Source: Akkermansiaceae bacterium (GTDB lineage Bacteria > Verrucomicrobiota > Verrucomicrobiia > Verrucomicrobiales > Akkermansiaceae). Taken from it: a stretch of DNA of 64,000 nucleotides. Below the pieces are notes generated by a model that saw only the letters and a program-made list of their open reading frames with translations, was not told where the DNA came from and ran no database searches. The DNA lies in contig CAILVZ010000042.1 of NCBI GenBank assembly GCA_903837825.1, positions 25,244 to 89,243 on the forward strand, in the 5' to 3' direction. The position numbers and the translations under genes were made by a program. Below, piece after piece: positions 8,337-18,116 of the stretch; within the stretch, counting starts at the first letter, position 1; every line of letters begins with the position of its first letter.

Positions 8337-9182
8337 TTATCCCTCGTGAGGCGCGGGTGCTTCACCCTTTGGCTTCCGATTCGATTTCGCATGGGGGCTT
8401 GCGAGCGCTTCGAGATGCTTTTTCGCCGATTCCCTTGCCTTGGCGATCTCCTCCGGCGTCAATAGATAACCTTGCTTGGCTCCGCCCATCAGGCGCCCTT
8501 TCGGCAGGTCGGTTTTGGCCGGATGAGTCAGCGTAAGGCTATGGCCAAGTTCGTGAGATAACGTGCGACTAAGGGATCCGATATTCATCGGCTCTGGTTC
8601 GGTGAGGAGCGTTTTCTTGGGCGGCTCTTGCCCATGGCTGAACTTGTTCGTCCAAACTCCTAGCAGAACGCGATTTCCTCCTAGGGCCGCCACCCCTTGC
8701 AACGTCTCACCAACATAGGGGAAGAAATAAACATTGATCGCCGCAGGATGCACTTCTAACGGATTGAAAAGGCTTCGGGTGAGTTCAAACGGTGAGCCAT
8801 GAGCTTGATCCGCATCGGCGCGCTTGAAGTCTGCAATTTGCTGGAGGAGGCGTGCGCGGTTCGGCGATTCGGGGATCGGTTCTTCGGCGATCCTCTCGAT
8901 TTCAAAGCGAATGTCTGCCTGTTTCCAGATCCGATTGACCTCGGGCAGTACGATGGTTTTCACCTCATCGGGTGTGACCCAAACTTCGAGGTTGAGCCCA
9001 CGGACCGCGAGCGTCGCGCCTTGGGTGAGATGAAGGCGCAATGGCAAGACCAGTTCCTCATCGGCACGGACATGGCCAAACAGACCCACGAGCGCAATGA
9101 AAACGAGATGCCAGCGCGTGCTGCCGTGACGGGTGTTGCGGATCGGATTGGGGGAAACGGGCGGTTGGTTCGATAGATTCAT
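8337..9182 (-). CDS. Exported metzincin-like zinc protease
   Basis: 281 residues. A membrane-spanning signal (WHLVFIALVGLFGHVRA) follows a 24-residue polar leader. The catalytic motif HELGHSLTLTH supplies three histidines and the Glu in HExxHxxxxxH spacing, as in metzincins, but the usual Gly at position 8 is Thr. A downstream RLMGG may provide the Met-turn. The C-terminus is lysine- and proline-rich. No processing partner adjacent. Together with the SHD1 gene it makes two exported zinc proteases within 3 kb. Confidence 0.7.
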   Translation of the reverse strand: MNLSNQPPVSPNPIRNTRHGSTRWHLVFIALVGLFGHVRADEELVLPLRLHLTQGATLAVRGLNLEVWVTPDEVKTIVLPEVNRIWKQADIRFEIERIAEEPIPESPNRARLLQQIADFKRADADQAHGSPFELTRSLFNPLEVHPAAINVYFFPYVGETLQGVAALGGNRVLLGVWTNKFSHGQEPPKKTLLTEPEPMNIGSLSRTLSHELGHSLTLTHPAKTDLPKGRLMGGAKQGYLLTPEEIAKARESAKKHLEALASPHAKSNRKPKGEAPAPHEG

Positions 9183-9272
9183 GGCTCAAGTTGAACGAGG
9201 GTTCATCATTACCCAACGCTTCATTTTGTAAAGCCGCCAGGTAGGGTTCCTCGGTTAGACAGGCCGATCGTC

Positions 9273-9974
9273 ATGGCTGAGGCATGCGACATCAACCCTT
9301 GCGCCAAACGTCAGAAACCTCTAAAACCAAGTGACGTGTCCAACGATCATTCCAATCTCCAGCGCAACCCATCAGGCCTGCGTACCCTCGTGCGTGCGGC
9401 ACTCATTTGCGCAGGCGCAGTGGCCATTCTATTGCCTGCATGGCTTCCAGAGCGTCCTTCGGTGCCGATCAAGACGGGAGCCGTCGAGCTACTGCAGGCA
9501 ATCCTCCTCGCGGCTGCGGCCGCAGTGATGCTCGGAGCCGCACCTCATGCGGGGGTCAATCGGCCCGTATGCCGAGTGATCGCTCTCACATTGATCGCTG
9601 CCTTTGTGGGCGAGATGGAAGATTTCATCTCCGGCATCCTTGGCATCAAATTTCCTGAGGCGATTGCGTTAGGGCTCATTTTGCTGATGGCGCTGGTGAT
9701 CGCACTGCGGAATCGGCGCGTGATGCTCAGCTTCATCTCGGCCATGGGAAATCATGCTGGATCGGGGCTCATTGGGGCGGCGCTGTTGATCAACTATGTG
9801 TTTAACCGAGTGATTGGCAGCCCGAAGTTTTGGAAGGCCACACTCGGATCCGCATTTGCCCCAGAGATTCCTAAAACCTGCAAGGGCTACTTGGAGCTGC
9901 TGGCATGCTACTTGATTTTCATCGGCGTGCTTGGGATCTCCATGACGCTCGCAAGACGCAAGGAGCCCTTCTAA
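9273..9974 (+). CDS. Polytopic membrane protein, unknown function
   Basis: 233 residues with a polar N-terminal region of about 38 residues, then about six hydrophobic helices (LVRAALICAGAVAILLPAW, LLQAILLAAAAAVMLGAA, VIALTLIAAFVGEMEDFI, ALGLILLMALVIALR, a weaker pair in the middle, and LLACYLIFIGVLGISM). An acidic GEMEDF lies in the third helix. No family recognised. Ends 8 bases before trmL on the same strand, so the two may be co-transcribed. Confidence 0.6.
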   Translation: MAEACDINPCAKRQKPLKPSDVSNDHSNLQRNPSGLRTLVRAALICAGAVAILLPAWLPERPSVPIKTGAVELLQAILLAAAAAVMLGAAPHAGVNRPVCRVIALTLIAAFVGEMEDFISGILGIKFPEAIALGLILLMALVIALRNRRVMLSFISAMGNHAGSGLIGAALLINYVFNRVIGSPKFWKATLGSAFAPEIPKTCKGYLELLACYLIFIGVLGISMTLARRKEPF

Positions 9975-9982
9975 CTGATTTC

Positions 9983-10444
9983 ATGTTTCACATCGTTCTC
10001 ATCGAGCCGGAGATCCCTCACAATGCGGGGGCTGCGGGTCGGCTTGCCTTGGCAACAGGCTCGACCTTGCATCTTGTGGAGCCGCTCGGGTTTTCGCTAG
10101 AAGACAAATACGTCCGGCGGACAGGTCTGGATTATTGGCAAGACGTGAAGTTGTGTGTTTGGAAATCCTTCGATGAACTGCGTGCGAGCGCGGCGGAGGG
10201 TGCAAGCTTTTGGTTTCTAAGTACCAAAGCGAGTTGCTCGCCATGGCAGGCGGATTTCACGGCTGGGGATTATTTGGTCTTCGGCCGCGAGACCAAGGGC
10301 CTTCCCGAGGAATTGATCGACGCGGCGGGCGAGCAGGCACTCCGCATCCCGATGGCGCCCGGCGGCACCCGCAGCCTGAATCTTTCGACCGCAGTGGCCA
10401 TCGTGCTCTATGAAGCGGTGCGCCAACAAGATCCGCCGTGGTGA
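9983..10444 (+). CDS. trmL: tRNA (cytidine/uridine-34 2'-O)-methyltransferase TrmL
   Basis: SPOUT-class SAM-dependent methyltransferase of about 153 residues, the normal TrmL length. Motifs: HIVLIEPEIPHNAGAAGRLA at the N-terminus, LVFGRETKGLPEE in the knot region and RSLNLSTAVAIVLYEA at the C-terminus. In E. coli TrmL methylates the ribose of the wobble base in tRNA-Leu isoacceptors. The ATG at 9983 is preferred because the family starts at MFHIVLIEPE; the track start at 9905 lies inside the upstream gene. Confidence 0.92.
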   Translation: MFHIVLIEPEIPHNAGAAGRLALATGSTLHLVEPLGFSLEDKYVRRTGLDYWQDVKLCVWKSFDELRASAAEGASFWFLSTKASCSPWQADFTAGDYLVFGRETKGLPEELIDAAGEQALRIPMAPGGTRSLNLSTAVAIVLYEAVRQQDPPW

Positions 10445-10510
10445 GGTCCAACACGCGCACCGCTCGAATTGGCGCTTGTCGGATCGCTCCAGACAAGGCA
10501 TCCGGTGTGC

Positions 10511-11152
10511 ATGGGATTTGCTGCAGTGTTGTTTGATTTTGACGGGGTGCTGGTCGACACCGAGTGGGCGATCTATCAGGCGTGGCGAAATACCTTTGTC
10601 GACCATGGTCACGATCTGCCCTTGGAAGTTTATACGCGGTGCATCGGATCCGACTTCGCCACGTGGTCGCCGAAGACCCACCTTGAGGAACTCTCAGGCC
10701 TGAACTTCGATTGGCACGATTTGGACGCACGCCGACAAGAAATCATCATGAGGGATTTGACTCATGAGAGAACCATGCCAGGAGCGATCGATCTGTTAGA
10801 CCGCCTCGCGCATGCTGGACGACGCCGAGCGGTGGTCTCGAGTTCGTCTCATCAGTGGGTGGACGGTTGGTTAGAAAAATTGGAATTTGCTGGGCATTTC
10901 GAGACGGTGGTTTGTCGGGGTGATGCACCGCAAATCAAACCAGCCCCGGATTTATACATCGAGGCCGCAAAGCGCTTGGCACTCGAGCCGGCCGAGTGTT
11001 TAGTCATCGAGGACTCACTGAACGGCGTCAAGGCCGCGAAAGCTGCAGGAATGAGCGTGTGGGCGGTGCCGAACCGGGTCACCAGCGGGTTAGACTTTTC
11101 CGCTGCTGACCGGATTTTTTCATCGCTGATGGAATGCCTCGCGGAATTCTAA
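10511..11152 (+). CDS. HAD-superfamily phosphatase/phosphomutase
   Basis: 213 residues. HAD motif I is FDFDGVLVDTE, a helical cap follows, motif II is VVSSSSHQW, motif III is around IKPAPDLY, and motif IV is CLVIEDSLNGVKAAKAAGM. The layout matches beta-phosphoglucomutase-like and phosphoglycolate-phosphatase-like enzymes. The substrate cannot be assigned. The ATG at 10511 gives the normal short leader; the track begins at a TTG upstream. Follows trmL by 66 bases. Confidence 0.85.
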   Translation: MGFAAVLFDFDGVLVDTEWAIYQAWRNTFVDHGHDLPLEVYTRCIGSDFATWSPKTHLEELSGLNFDWHDLDARRQEIIMRDLTHERTMPGAIDLLDRLAHAGRRRAVVSSSSHQWVDGWLEKLEFAGHFETVVCRGDAPQIKPAPDLYIEAAKRLALEPAECLVIEDSLNGVKAAKAAGMSVWAVPNRVTSGLDFSAADRIFSSLMECLAEF

Positions 11153-11178
11153 CAGACTAATTTATCTCGCACATCGAT

Positions 11179-11712
11179 TCAATAGCCGACGGGATGGCGC
11201 ATAAAATGTCCGATGCTTTGGCGGGTTTCGGGTTTCCATCGTGGTCCGGATTCGCCACCTGGCCCGCCGGTGTCGAGGCGCAATCCAGCAATGGTCATGA
11301 AGACGTGACCATCTCGCATGTAGAGCGTGATCCAATTTCCCTCACCCTTTTTGCCGTAGCCTAGGTATTGTTTAGACGTGATGCTGCCACGGAGCAGCCC
11401 CGCCTCGCGCAAGACGTAGGAAACCGTGCCCGAGCAGTCGTAGCCGCTGTCGGATTTCTTCGAGTGGCCGCCGCCCCACTTGTAGGGCTTGCCTTGCAAG
11501 CGATTGGCCGCACCGATGGCGCGCTTGACGGCTGCGGGCGCTTGTTTGGGCGCATACGCGAGACCATTCTTCAACAAGGCCGTGCGGCCGCTTTTGAAGT
11601 GATATGAAACTGGTTGCCTCGCCTTGACCTGACTCGAGCAGGACATCATCCCACCCGAAATCGGCAACAAAACGACCAGCAGCAGGAACCACCTTTTCAC
11701 GGCATCCAGCAT
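11179..11712 (-). CDS. NlpC/P60-family cell-wall hydrolase, putative lipoprotein
   Basis: 177 residues. The N-terminus has a hydrophobic signal ending in GGMMSC, a weak lipobox, so it may be lipid-anchored or simply secreted. The catalytic region carries the cysteine motif YDCSGTVSYVLREAG and the histidine motif RDGHVFMTIAGLRLDTG of NlpC/P60 peptidases, which cut peptide bonds in peptidoglycan stems. The usual GKPYKWGG motif precedes the Cys. Convergent with the HAD gene, with 26 bases between stops. Confidence 0.82.
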   Translation of the reverse strand: MLDAVKRWFLLLVVLLPISGGMMSCSSQVKARQPVSYHFKSGRTALLKNGLAYAPKQAPAAVKRAIGAANRLQGKPYKWGGGHSKKSDSGYDCSGTVSYVLREAGLLRGSITSKQYLGYGKKGEGNWITLYMRDGHVFMTIAGLRLDTGGPGGESGPRWKPETRQSIGHFMRHPVGY

Positions 11713-11736
11713 TCCGAAGCATCCATCGGATGTAAA

Positions 11737-12336
11737 TCAGCGATTTCCGTCTTCCGAGAGGAATGCGACCACTTGGGCCAATGCACGCGCACGGTGGCTC
11801 AATGTGTTTTTGATGGAGTCTCCGAGTTCCGCGAACGTTTGTTCATGACCTAAAGGAACGAACAACGGATCGTAACCAAACCCACCATTGCCATTCAGTG
11901 AATCCACAATCCGGCCATCGACCGTACCTGAAAAATGCGCCACCTCACTTCCGCCTCGTGCGAGGACCATCGTGCAACGAAACCGGGCACCGCGCTCGGA
12001 TCGCCCCGCCATCTCGACGAGTAGCCTGGCGTTGTTTTTTGCATGATTTCCTTCCTCGCCACCAAAGCTCGACGACCAAACCCCCGGCGCTCCCTCCAAC
12101 GCATCCACCTCAAGGCCCGAATCGTCGGACAGCACCCAACCATCGATCAAGCGGCTGATCCCTTCCGCCTTGAGGCGCGCATTTTCCAAAAACGTCGTGC
12201 CGGTCTCCTCGATCTGTGGGAAGGCAGGAAATGCAGACGCATCAACCACCTCGAAGCGCTTACCGATCATCGCCCGAATCTCGGCGGTTTTGTGGGCGTT
12301 GCGGGTGGCGACGATCAGACGTGGCAGTGCTTGCAT
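11737..12336 (-). CDS. rdgB: Non-canonical purine NTP pyrophosphatase RdgB/HAM1
   Basis: 199 residues, normal for the family. It removes ITP, dITP and XTP from nucleotide pools by hydrolysis to the monophosphate. Visible motifs: LIVATRNAHKTAEIRAM, ETGTTFLENARLKAE, VLSDDSGLEVDAL with metal-binding aspartates, GGFGYDPLFVP, and the late SHRARAL. Only 24 bases separate it from the downstream NlpC/P60 gene, so the two may be co-transcribed. Confidence 0.93.
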   Translation of the reverse strand: MQALPRLIVATRNAHKTAEIRAMIGKRFEVVDASAFPAFPQIEETGTTFLENARLKAEGISRLIDGWVLSDDSGLEVDALEGAPGVWSSSFGGEEGNHAKNNARLLVEMAGRSERGARFRCTMVLARGGSEVAHFSGTVDGRIVDSLNGNGGFGYDPLFVPLGHEQTFAELGDSIKNTLSHRARALAQVVAFLSEDGNR

Positions 12337-12414
12337 GCGCCCTCGCTAAAGATAATTTGGTGCCATGGCGATTTTTTTTGAATAATCCGGCGCTTGGCGG
12401 CACTATAAGTGTGT

Positions 12415-12873
12415 ATGAAAGCAATTACATGGCTCGCTTCCGTGACCGTTAGTGTCGCGGCCCTCACCGCAACCGCCTTCGCCACCACGCCGGAAGGCTG
12501 GACGACCGATCTCGATAAGGCCCTTGAAAAGGCCAAAGCCGAAAAGAAGTCCGTACTCGTCGAGTTCACCGGATCCGACTGGTGCCCGCCATGCATTGCC
12601 ATGCGGAAAAATGTATTTTCCAAAAAGGAATTCGTCGATGCGGCCGCGAAAAAATACATCTTGGTCGAACTCGACTTCCCAAAGGGCGATCAAGCCGTGG
12701 CCGATAAAAACGAGCCGATGGCGAAGAAATACAACATCGAGGGGTTTCCTACGGTGATTTTGATGACCTCTGAAGGCAAGGAGTTCAATCGCTTCTACGC
12801 CTCTGAATTCCCGCAGATCGATACGTTCCTTGAACACATCAACAAGGCACTCGAGAAAAAAGGCCTCGATTGA
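12415..12873 (+). CDS. Exported thioredoxin-fold protein (CPPC)
   Basis: 152 residues with an N-terminal signal peptide (KAITWLASVTVSVAALTATAFA), then a thioredoxin fold. The redox motif WCPPC (GSDWCPPCIAMR) replaces thioredoxin's WCGPC. EGFPTVILM supplies the cis-proline. Related to thioredoxin_7/DUF255-type periplasmic proteins. It probably acts as a periplasmic thiol-disulfide oxidoreductase. The ATG at 12415 is preferred over the track's GTG at 12409. A strong intrinsic terminator follows. Confidence 0.85.
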   Translation: MKAITWLASVTVSVAALTATAFATTPEGWTTDLDKALEKAKAEKKSVLVEFTGSDWCPPCIAMRKNVFSKKEFVDAAAKKYILVELDFPKGDQAVADKNEPMAKKYNIEGFPTVILMTSEGKEFNRFYASEFPQIDTFLEHINKALEKKGLD

Positions 12874-12896
12874 CACCGACTGCATCCACTTCAACA

Positions 12897-12929
12897 CCCC
12901 GCCCGGCGCAACGTCGAGGCGGGGTTTTT
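12897..12929 (+). terminator. Intrinsic terminator after thioredoxin-like gene
   Basis: A perfect 7-bp GC stem, CCCCGCC / GGCGGGG, with a 14-base loop is followed by TTTTT. It lies 23 bases past the stop codon and ends exactly at the stop codon of the convergent DUF455-like gene. Confidence 0.85.
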
Positions 12930-14887
12930 CATGCCTCGGGCTCCCAGTAGGCAAGAAACGTCGTGGCCGTTATGGGATCGTTGAGGAAAATCCCTGGGCC
13001 AGCGCCTAGGTCGGCGATGGCCGCATCGGACATCGCCTGGCGCCGGAGCAATCTCAGGTAACCCCCACGGCTTCCCGGCACACGCTTCATCCACTCCCAT
13101 GCGATGCGACCCATCGTGAGACGCACGTTCAACTCCACCACCGGTTTGAGTGCGAGCGAACCATCGAGCCGCCGATGCACCATCGCATCGACACCCAGTG
13201 GACCCACGTAACCGGCAAGCAAGGTCCTGAGCTTAGCAGGAATTTTTTTCTGATAGATTTCCATCGCCCGTGCCTCCCGGAAAAGGAAGACGGCCAGATC
13301 CGGATCTAACATGGCACCCCACTTGGGGCTCACGCGGATGCCGAGAAATCGGCCGGCCGCATCATTTTCCATCCGAGTAAGTCCAACGAGTGAAACCTCG
13401 CCACTAGGCTTCATTTCGTAGAGTGCTGAGAAATCAAGCACGCGATCTAACCACGGCTCGACCACGACCGAACCGTGGCTTGTCAGAGTGTTCGCAACCC
13501 AGCCGCGGGTTTTCAGCGGGACACTTTCGGCGTTGATTCGCAGATGACCCCGACCCGCGTATGACATCGGCGCCTTGAGTAGCGCCTGGCTGGTGACCAG
13601 ACACGCGTCGATCGCTGCGAGCGTGGCTTCGGCGTCGTGAGCAAGGATGCCCGTTTCTGGCACGGGCCCCAAGGCGTGTTCGAGGCGCAGACCGATTTCC
13701 TTGGAAAACCAAGTCGCTGGCAGTGCCTCGCGCCAGGGCTGGTCGATCTGAGGCGAAATGTCGTTTGCATAGGGCCGGAGTTGCTCGACGGCATCGGGCG
13801 ACCAAGCCCACGGCCGGAGCCCACCCAGCTTGCGGCCTGCCGGACTGCCAACGGTTAGAATTTCAGGCAGCTCGTAGCCTGCACTTTTTAGGCGCGTGAG
13901 ATGATCGAGCGTGGGCGCTCGCCGCATGAGCACGGCATCGTCACGATGGCAACAACCTAACAGAAGTGACTCGAGATCGAATTCCAACGCGAGTGCGGTC
14001 TTGTCGGGTTGCCATGGTTTGCCGACCATCGCCGCGCGTGCGTGCGACTCCGCATTTGGGTTGAACCAATGCACCACCGGTGTGCGACCGCGCGAGTGCT
14101 GGCAAACTTCGAGGTGGCGGATGAAATCATCGTCCAGTCCTGCGAGTCGGCGGCTGTCGGCATTGAATGGCGCAAGCCCCTTCGCCCGTGCAGGCGTGAG
14201 CGGGAAATGCAGACAACGTCGGTAGCCATCCCAGTCGCTTTCACCACGTTCTTTCCAACGGCGAAACCATTTGAGGCCGTGGCCGACATGGCCGATTTCA
14301 TCAAGATGGATTTTTTCTAACACCGCTGCCGTAGCAGTGTCTCCCACCTGCCGGAACAACCCGGCGTAGTGTTTTGAGAAATCCAGATTCGCTTGCTCGA
14401 ACGTTAGATTGAGACGAGTGACAAAATCCAATGGGGTCTCCATCGGTGCGATGAGCCGCCAGAAGTGATCGTTTACCGGCAGATCACCAAATGCGATGCC
14501 GCACTCACGCATCCGGCGGACATACATCAACGCGTGTGCCTGCTCCTCACGCATCGCCTCATACACCCCCGCCCGATATTCCTTCGGTGCATCCGGAAAT
14601 CTCAACAACACCAGCGCCATCAACTCCGCCGCTAACAACTCGTGATTCGCGAGGAAATGCAGCATCACCCCGCGCTCCCGATCATCGTCCAGCCGGTGGA
14701 TCCCAGGGAAATCCACCCGCACTCCATCGCCCCGCACCCGCAACTCTCGCGGCCGCCCCGGTGCATCCGGCAATGCGATCGCCCGTCCACGCGCCATGTC
14801 AGCCGCCTGAAGGGGTCCAAGCCGGAGCTTTTCCTCAAGAATGTCCGCAAACAACACCCGCTCCGCGATCTCACGCATCTCCGTCAC
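12929..14887 (-). CDS. DUF455 ferritin-like domain fused to ATP-grasp-like region
   Basis: 652 residues in two parts. Residues about 60-250 look like DUF455 (COG2833), a ferritin-like four-helix fold related to MiaE-type diiron enzymes. Glu and His residues recur as carboxylate ligands: ANHELLAAELMALVLL, AMREEQAHALMYVRR and KIHLDEIGHVGHGLKWF. The C-terminal 400 residues have ATP-grasp-like features: RRAPTLDHLTRLKSAGYELPE, LKAPMSYAGRGHLRI (a Lys plus glycine loop), VVVEPWLDRVLDF and VELNVRLTMGRIAWE, with an ExNxR metal site. Possibly a diiron oxidase coupled to an ATP-dependent ligase. The start is a GTG at 14887; ATG at 14878 is an alternative. Confidence 0.65.
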   Translation of the reverse strand: MTEMREIAERVLFADILEEKLRLGPLQAADMARGRAIALPDAPGRPRELRVRGDGVRVDFPGIHRLDDDRERGVMLHFLANHELLAAELMALVLLRFPDAPKEYRAGVYEAMREEQAHALMYVRRMRECGIAFGDLPVNDHFWRLIAPMETPLDFVTRLNLTFEQANLDFSKHYAGLFRQVGDTATAAVLEKIHLDEIGHVGHGLKWFRRWKERGESDWDGYRRCLHFPLTPARAKGLAPFNADSRRLAGLDDDFIRHLEVCQHSRGRTPVVHWFNPNAESHARAAMVGKPWQPDKTALALEFDLESLLLGCCHRDDAVLMRRAPTLDHLTRLKSAGYELPEILTVGSPAGRKLGGLRPWAWSPDAVEQLRPYANDISPQIDQPWREALPATWFSKEIGLRLEHALGPVPETGILAHDAEATLAAIDACLVTSQALLKAPMSYAGRGHLRINAESVPLKTRGWVANTLTSHGSVVVEPWLDRVLDFSALYEMKPSGEVSLVGLTRMENDAAGRFLGIRVSPKWGAMLDPDLAVFLFREARAMEIYQKKIPAKLRTLLAGYVGPLGVDAMVHRRLDGSLALKPVVELNVRLTMGRIAWEWMKRVPGSRGGYLRLLRRQAMSDAAIADLGAGPGIFLNDPITATTFLAYWEPEA

Positions 14888-15094
14888 GCCGACAGCATGG
14901 CGCGATTCATGGGTTTCGCACGCCCCGATTTTTCAGGAATTCCAACCGCGTGGCCCACTCGGTTGGCGACTTCGGACGCGGGGGACACGAAGTCGTCGGA
15001 AAATAACGTGATTCACCCGCCCCGCTCGTGGAGCGCTTGAGTTTTGCTTTTCAATCCGCCCGTTGGGTTGCAGAGTCCGTGGCCCTACACGATC

Positions 15095-17644
15095 ATGTCT
15101 GAAGCCCGCAAGCCATTCCCTTTCCACGAATTTGAACCCAAATGGCAAGCCCGTTGGGACGCTGAAAAAACCTTCCGCACCCCGGGTCCTGGCGATGCTG
15201 GGTTCGATGGGACCAAGCCGAAATACTACGTGTTGGACATGTTTCCCTATCCCAGCGGCGCTGGACTGCATGTCGGACATCCCGAGGGATACACCGCCAC
15301 CGACATCATTGGGCGCTTCAAGCGGATGACAGGCCACAATGTCTTGCACCCGATGGGCTATGATTCGTTCGGCCTTCCCGCCGAGCAATACGCGATCAAG
15401 ACCGGCCAGCACCCGGCGATCACCACCGCTGCCAACATCGAGAACTTTCGCCGTCAGCTGAAATCGCTCGGTTTTGCTTACGATTGGGATCGTGAGATCG
15501 CCACCACCGACCCCGAATACGTGCGTTGGACGCAGTGGATTTTTCTCCAACTCTATGGATCGTATTTCTGCGAGGAAACGAACCAGGCCAAACCGGTCGC
15601 CGAACTCGAAGCCAAAGGCTGGACCCGCGATCAGATCGACGAGGTCCGCCTCGCCTTCGTGGCAAACACGCCCGTCTGGTGGTCGCCCGATCTCGGAACA
15701 GTTCTTGCGAACGAGGAAGTCGAAGAGTGGAAATCCAAAGGCCACACGGTCGAGCGCCGCCCACTGCGCCAATGGATGCTCCGGATCACCAAGTATTCTC
15801 AACGCCTCATCGAGGAGCTCGACACCCTCGACTGGCCAGATGGCATCAAGATGCTGCAAAAAAATTGGATCGGCCGCAGCGAGGGCGCTGAGGTCGATTT
15901 CACGATCGGTGGAAAATCCGTCACGGTCTTCACGACCCGCCCCGACACGCTTTTTGGTGCCACCTACATGGTCCTCGCGCCGGAACATCCGTTTGTTCCC
16001 GAAATCACTACCGATGATTTCAAGCCAAGCGTCGAGGCCTATCAGAAAGCCTGTGCCTCCAAATCCGACATGGATCGCGGCGATCTCAACAAAGACAAAT
16101 CCGGCGTCTTCACTGGGGCGTTTGCGACGAATCCAGTGAGCGGCGAGCAGATCCCCGTGTGGATCGCAGACTACGTGATGATGGGCTACGGAACCGGCGC
16201 GATCATGGCCGTCCCAGCCCATGACGAACGGGACCATGAGTTCGCCCAGCGGTTTAACTTGCCGATTCGGCAGGTCGTCCAACCGTCCGACGACTCGGAC
16301 TGGCAAGGCTACACCGCCTACGGCACCGCCATTCACTCGGGATTTCTCGATGGCCTTCCAACCGCCGATGCGAAGGCGAAGATGATCGAGTGGTTAGAAT
16401 CTAATGGAAAAGGCAAACGTCGCATTCAGTTCAAGCTCCGCGACTGGTTGTTTTCCCGTCAACGGTATTGGGGTGAGCCATTCCCGATCATCTGGAAGGA
16501 CGGGCGCCACTACGCGATTTCGGAGAGCGAGCTTCCGCTCCTAGCGCCACCGCTGGAAGACTACAAACCCAGTGGTTCGCCCGAACCGATTCTCACCAAA
16601 GCCACCGCATGGGTCGAGTTGCCCGACGGCAGCATCCGCGAAACCAACACGATGCCGCAATGGGCGGGTTCTTGCTGGTACTACCTCCGCTACTGCGATC
16701 CTCGTAACAACAACCGCTTCATCTCGCACGAGGCAGAAGCCTATTGGTCAGATGAGAAACCCGGAATGGTCGACCTCTATGTCGGCGGCACGGAGCATGC
16801 CGTGCTCCACCTCCTATACGCCCGCTTCTGGCACAAGGTCTTGTTTGACCTCGGCCATGTCCGCACGCCCGAGCCATTTCAAAAACTCGTCAATCAAGGC
16901 CTGATCCTCGGCGAAGATGGACAGAAAATGTCGAAATCGCGCGGTAACGTGGTGAACCCAGACGATGTCGTCCAAGAATACGGCGCGGATGCCTTGCGAC
17001 TCTACGAAATGTTCATGGGGCCACTCGAACAAGTGAAACCATGGCAAATGAAGGGCGTCGAGGGCGTTTCACGATTCCTAGCCCGTGTTTGGCGCGTCGC
17101 CTTCGAAGAACAGGACGGCGAATTCAAGGTTTCCCCGAAAATCCAAGATGTCCCGTGCACCGACAAGGAATTGCTTCGCGTGGTCCACGAGACCATCAAG
17201 AAGGTGGGCGAGGACATCGAGAAACTCAGCTTCAACACCGCCATCTCGCAGATGATGATCTGCACCAATGCCTTCACCCAAGCCGAGGTGGTCCCGCTGC
17301 AAGAGTTCATCACCCTCCTCACCGTTCTCAATCCGTTCGCGCCGCATCTCTCGGAGGAAATCAACGCGCGGATCTCAGCGGTGTTCGGAAGCGCTCAGTC
17401 CCTTCTATCAGAAATGAAGTGGCCAGCTTATGATCCTGAGGCACTCGTCCGCAATGAGGTGGAACTCGTCATTCAGGTGAATGGCAAGCTCCGCGACCGC
17501 TTGATGATCTCAAAGGACGCCGACGAAGAAGCAGCCAAAGCCATGGCCTTTGGCAGTGCCAAGGTGAACGAACACCTCGAAGGCAAGACGATCCGCAAGA
17601 TCATCTTCATTCCGGGCAAGATCTTCAACATCGTCGCGAATTGA
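15095..17644 (+). CDS. leuS: Leucyl-tRNA synthetase
   Basis: 849 residues, normal bacterial length. Class Ia motifs are intact: [20 protein letters not shown] (HIGH) and [16 protein letters not shown] (KMSKS). The CP1 editing domain is present, with [20 protein letters not shown] and [18 protein letters not shown]. The C-terminal LeuS-specific domain ends in [15 protein letters not shown]. The ATG at 15095 ([18 protein letters not shown]) matches family starts; the track start at 15044 adds 17 residues. The 467-residue antisense ORF is a GC-driven shadow. Confidence 0.97.
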   Translation: MSEARKPFPFHEFEPKWQARWDAEKTFRTPGPGDAGFDGTKPKYYVLDMFPYPSGAGLHVGHPEGYTATDIIGRFKRMTGHNVLHPMGYDSFGLPAEQYAIKTGQHPAITTAANIENFRRQLKSLGFAYDWDREIATTDPEYVRWTQWIFLQLYGSYFCEETNQAKPVAELEAKGWTRDQIDEVRLAFVANTPVWWSPDLGTVLANEEVEEWKSKGHTVERRPLRQWMLRITKYSQRLIEELDTLDWPDGIKMLQKNWIGRSEGAEVDFTIGGKSVTVFTTRPDTLFGATYMVLAPEHPFVPEITTDDFKPSVEAYQKACASKSDMDRGDLNKDKSGVFTGAFATNPVSGEQIPVWIADYVMMGYGTGAIMAVPAHDERDHEFAQRFNLPIRQVVQPSDDSDWQGYTAYGTAIHSGFLDGLPTADAKAKMIEWLESNGKGKRRIQFKLRDWLFSRQRYWGEPFPIIWKDGRHYAISESELPLLAPPLEDYKPSGSPEPILTKATAWVELPDGSIRETNTMPQWAGSCWYYLRYCDPRNNNRFISHEAEAYWSDEKPGMVDLYVGGTEHAVLHLLYARFWHKVLFDLGHVRTPEPFQKLVNQGLILGEDGQKMSKSRGNVVNPDDVVQEYGADALRLYEMFMGPLEQVKPWQMKGVEGVSRFLARVWRVAFEEQDGEFKVSPKIQDVPCTDKELLRVVHETIKKVGEDIEKLSFNTAISQMMICTNAFTQAEVVPLQEFITLLTVLNPFAPHLSEEINARISAVFGSAQSLLSEMKWPAYDPEALVRNEVELVIQVNGKLRDRLMISKDADEEAAKAMAFGSAKVNEHLEGKTIRKIIFIPGKIFNIVAN

Positions 17645-17672
17645 TGAGCGCTCGGACGGACTTCGGAATAAA

Positions 17673-17703
17673 TTCGTTAGATTCTATTAGACTTCGTTAG
17701 ATT
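17673..17703. repeat. Two direct copies of TTCGTTAGATT
   Basis: Two 11-base copies 20 bases apart, with a third partial copy (TATTAGAC) between, in the short gap after leuS and overlapping the 3' end of the DUF5069 gene. Not a terminator hairpin. They contain the GTTAGA hexamer that is frequent across the window. Confidence 0.6.
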
Positions 17704-18116
17704 TTTCGACCTTCGTCATACTCGAAGTATTCGAGCATCGTCTGGATTTCATCACGCCCATCGAGGCCGCTTTCTTTTTTGCGGCGGGCGAGGATCTCGC
17801 TGACTCCGTCGTTCCAACCGACCTTTTTGAGGTAGAGGTTCCAGATGAAAATGTCGCCCTCATCGAGCGCACGGCCAGCTTGGAAGCACCATTGCAAGAT
17901 TTCCTCATCGCTGCCGCCCTCAAGGACCTTGGCCACGAGTTCATCGTATTTCACCCGGAGGAATCCAGTGCAGCGGCTATCGAATCCAGAGCCAAGGTTA
18001 TCGCAGAAGTCCTCGCGCAGCGATCCAGCAGCATGGCGGCGGATCTTGTCGAGCATGCGTGCGAAGTAGATCATGCCAAGGGTTTCCTGATAGGCAGAGA
18101 TAGGTGGTGTTTTCAT
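17697..18116 (-). CDS. DUF5069-family protein
   Basis: 139 residues from MKTPPISAYQETLGMIYFARMLDKIR. The family is frequent in Verrucomicrobia and has no known function. Recognisable pieces are the RMLDKIRRHAAGSL opening, FCDNLGSGFDSRCTGFLRV and the tail LARRKKESGLDGRDEIQTMLEYFEYDEGR. Soluble, no signal peptide. The ATG at 18116 overlaps the stop of the upstream LamG-like gene as ATGA, so translation is probably coupled. The track's 168-residue version starts inside the upstream gene. Confidence 0.72.
   Translation of the reverse strand: MKTPPISAYQETLGMIYFARMLDKIRRHAAGSLREDFCDNLGSGFDSRCTGFLRVKYDELVAKVLEGGSDEEILQWCFQAGRALDEGDIFIWNLYLKKVGWNDGVSEILARRKKESGLDGRDEIQTMLEYFEYDEGRKI

Noticed and set aside
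12403-12954. 183-residue minus-strand ORF opposite the thioredoxin-like gene
   Set aside because: The plus-strand gene has a signal peptide, CPPC motif and terminator; the antisense frame crosses that terminator.
14933-16336. 467-residue minus-strand ORF opposite leuS
   Set aside because: It lies entirely against the intact leuS frame, is rich in chance Arg/Gly/Val, and shows no domain motif.
17673-17703. GTTAGAT copies as integron attC ends
   Set aside because: No complementary left box or inner stem is present; they are simple direct repeats.
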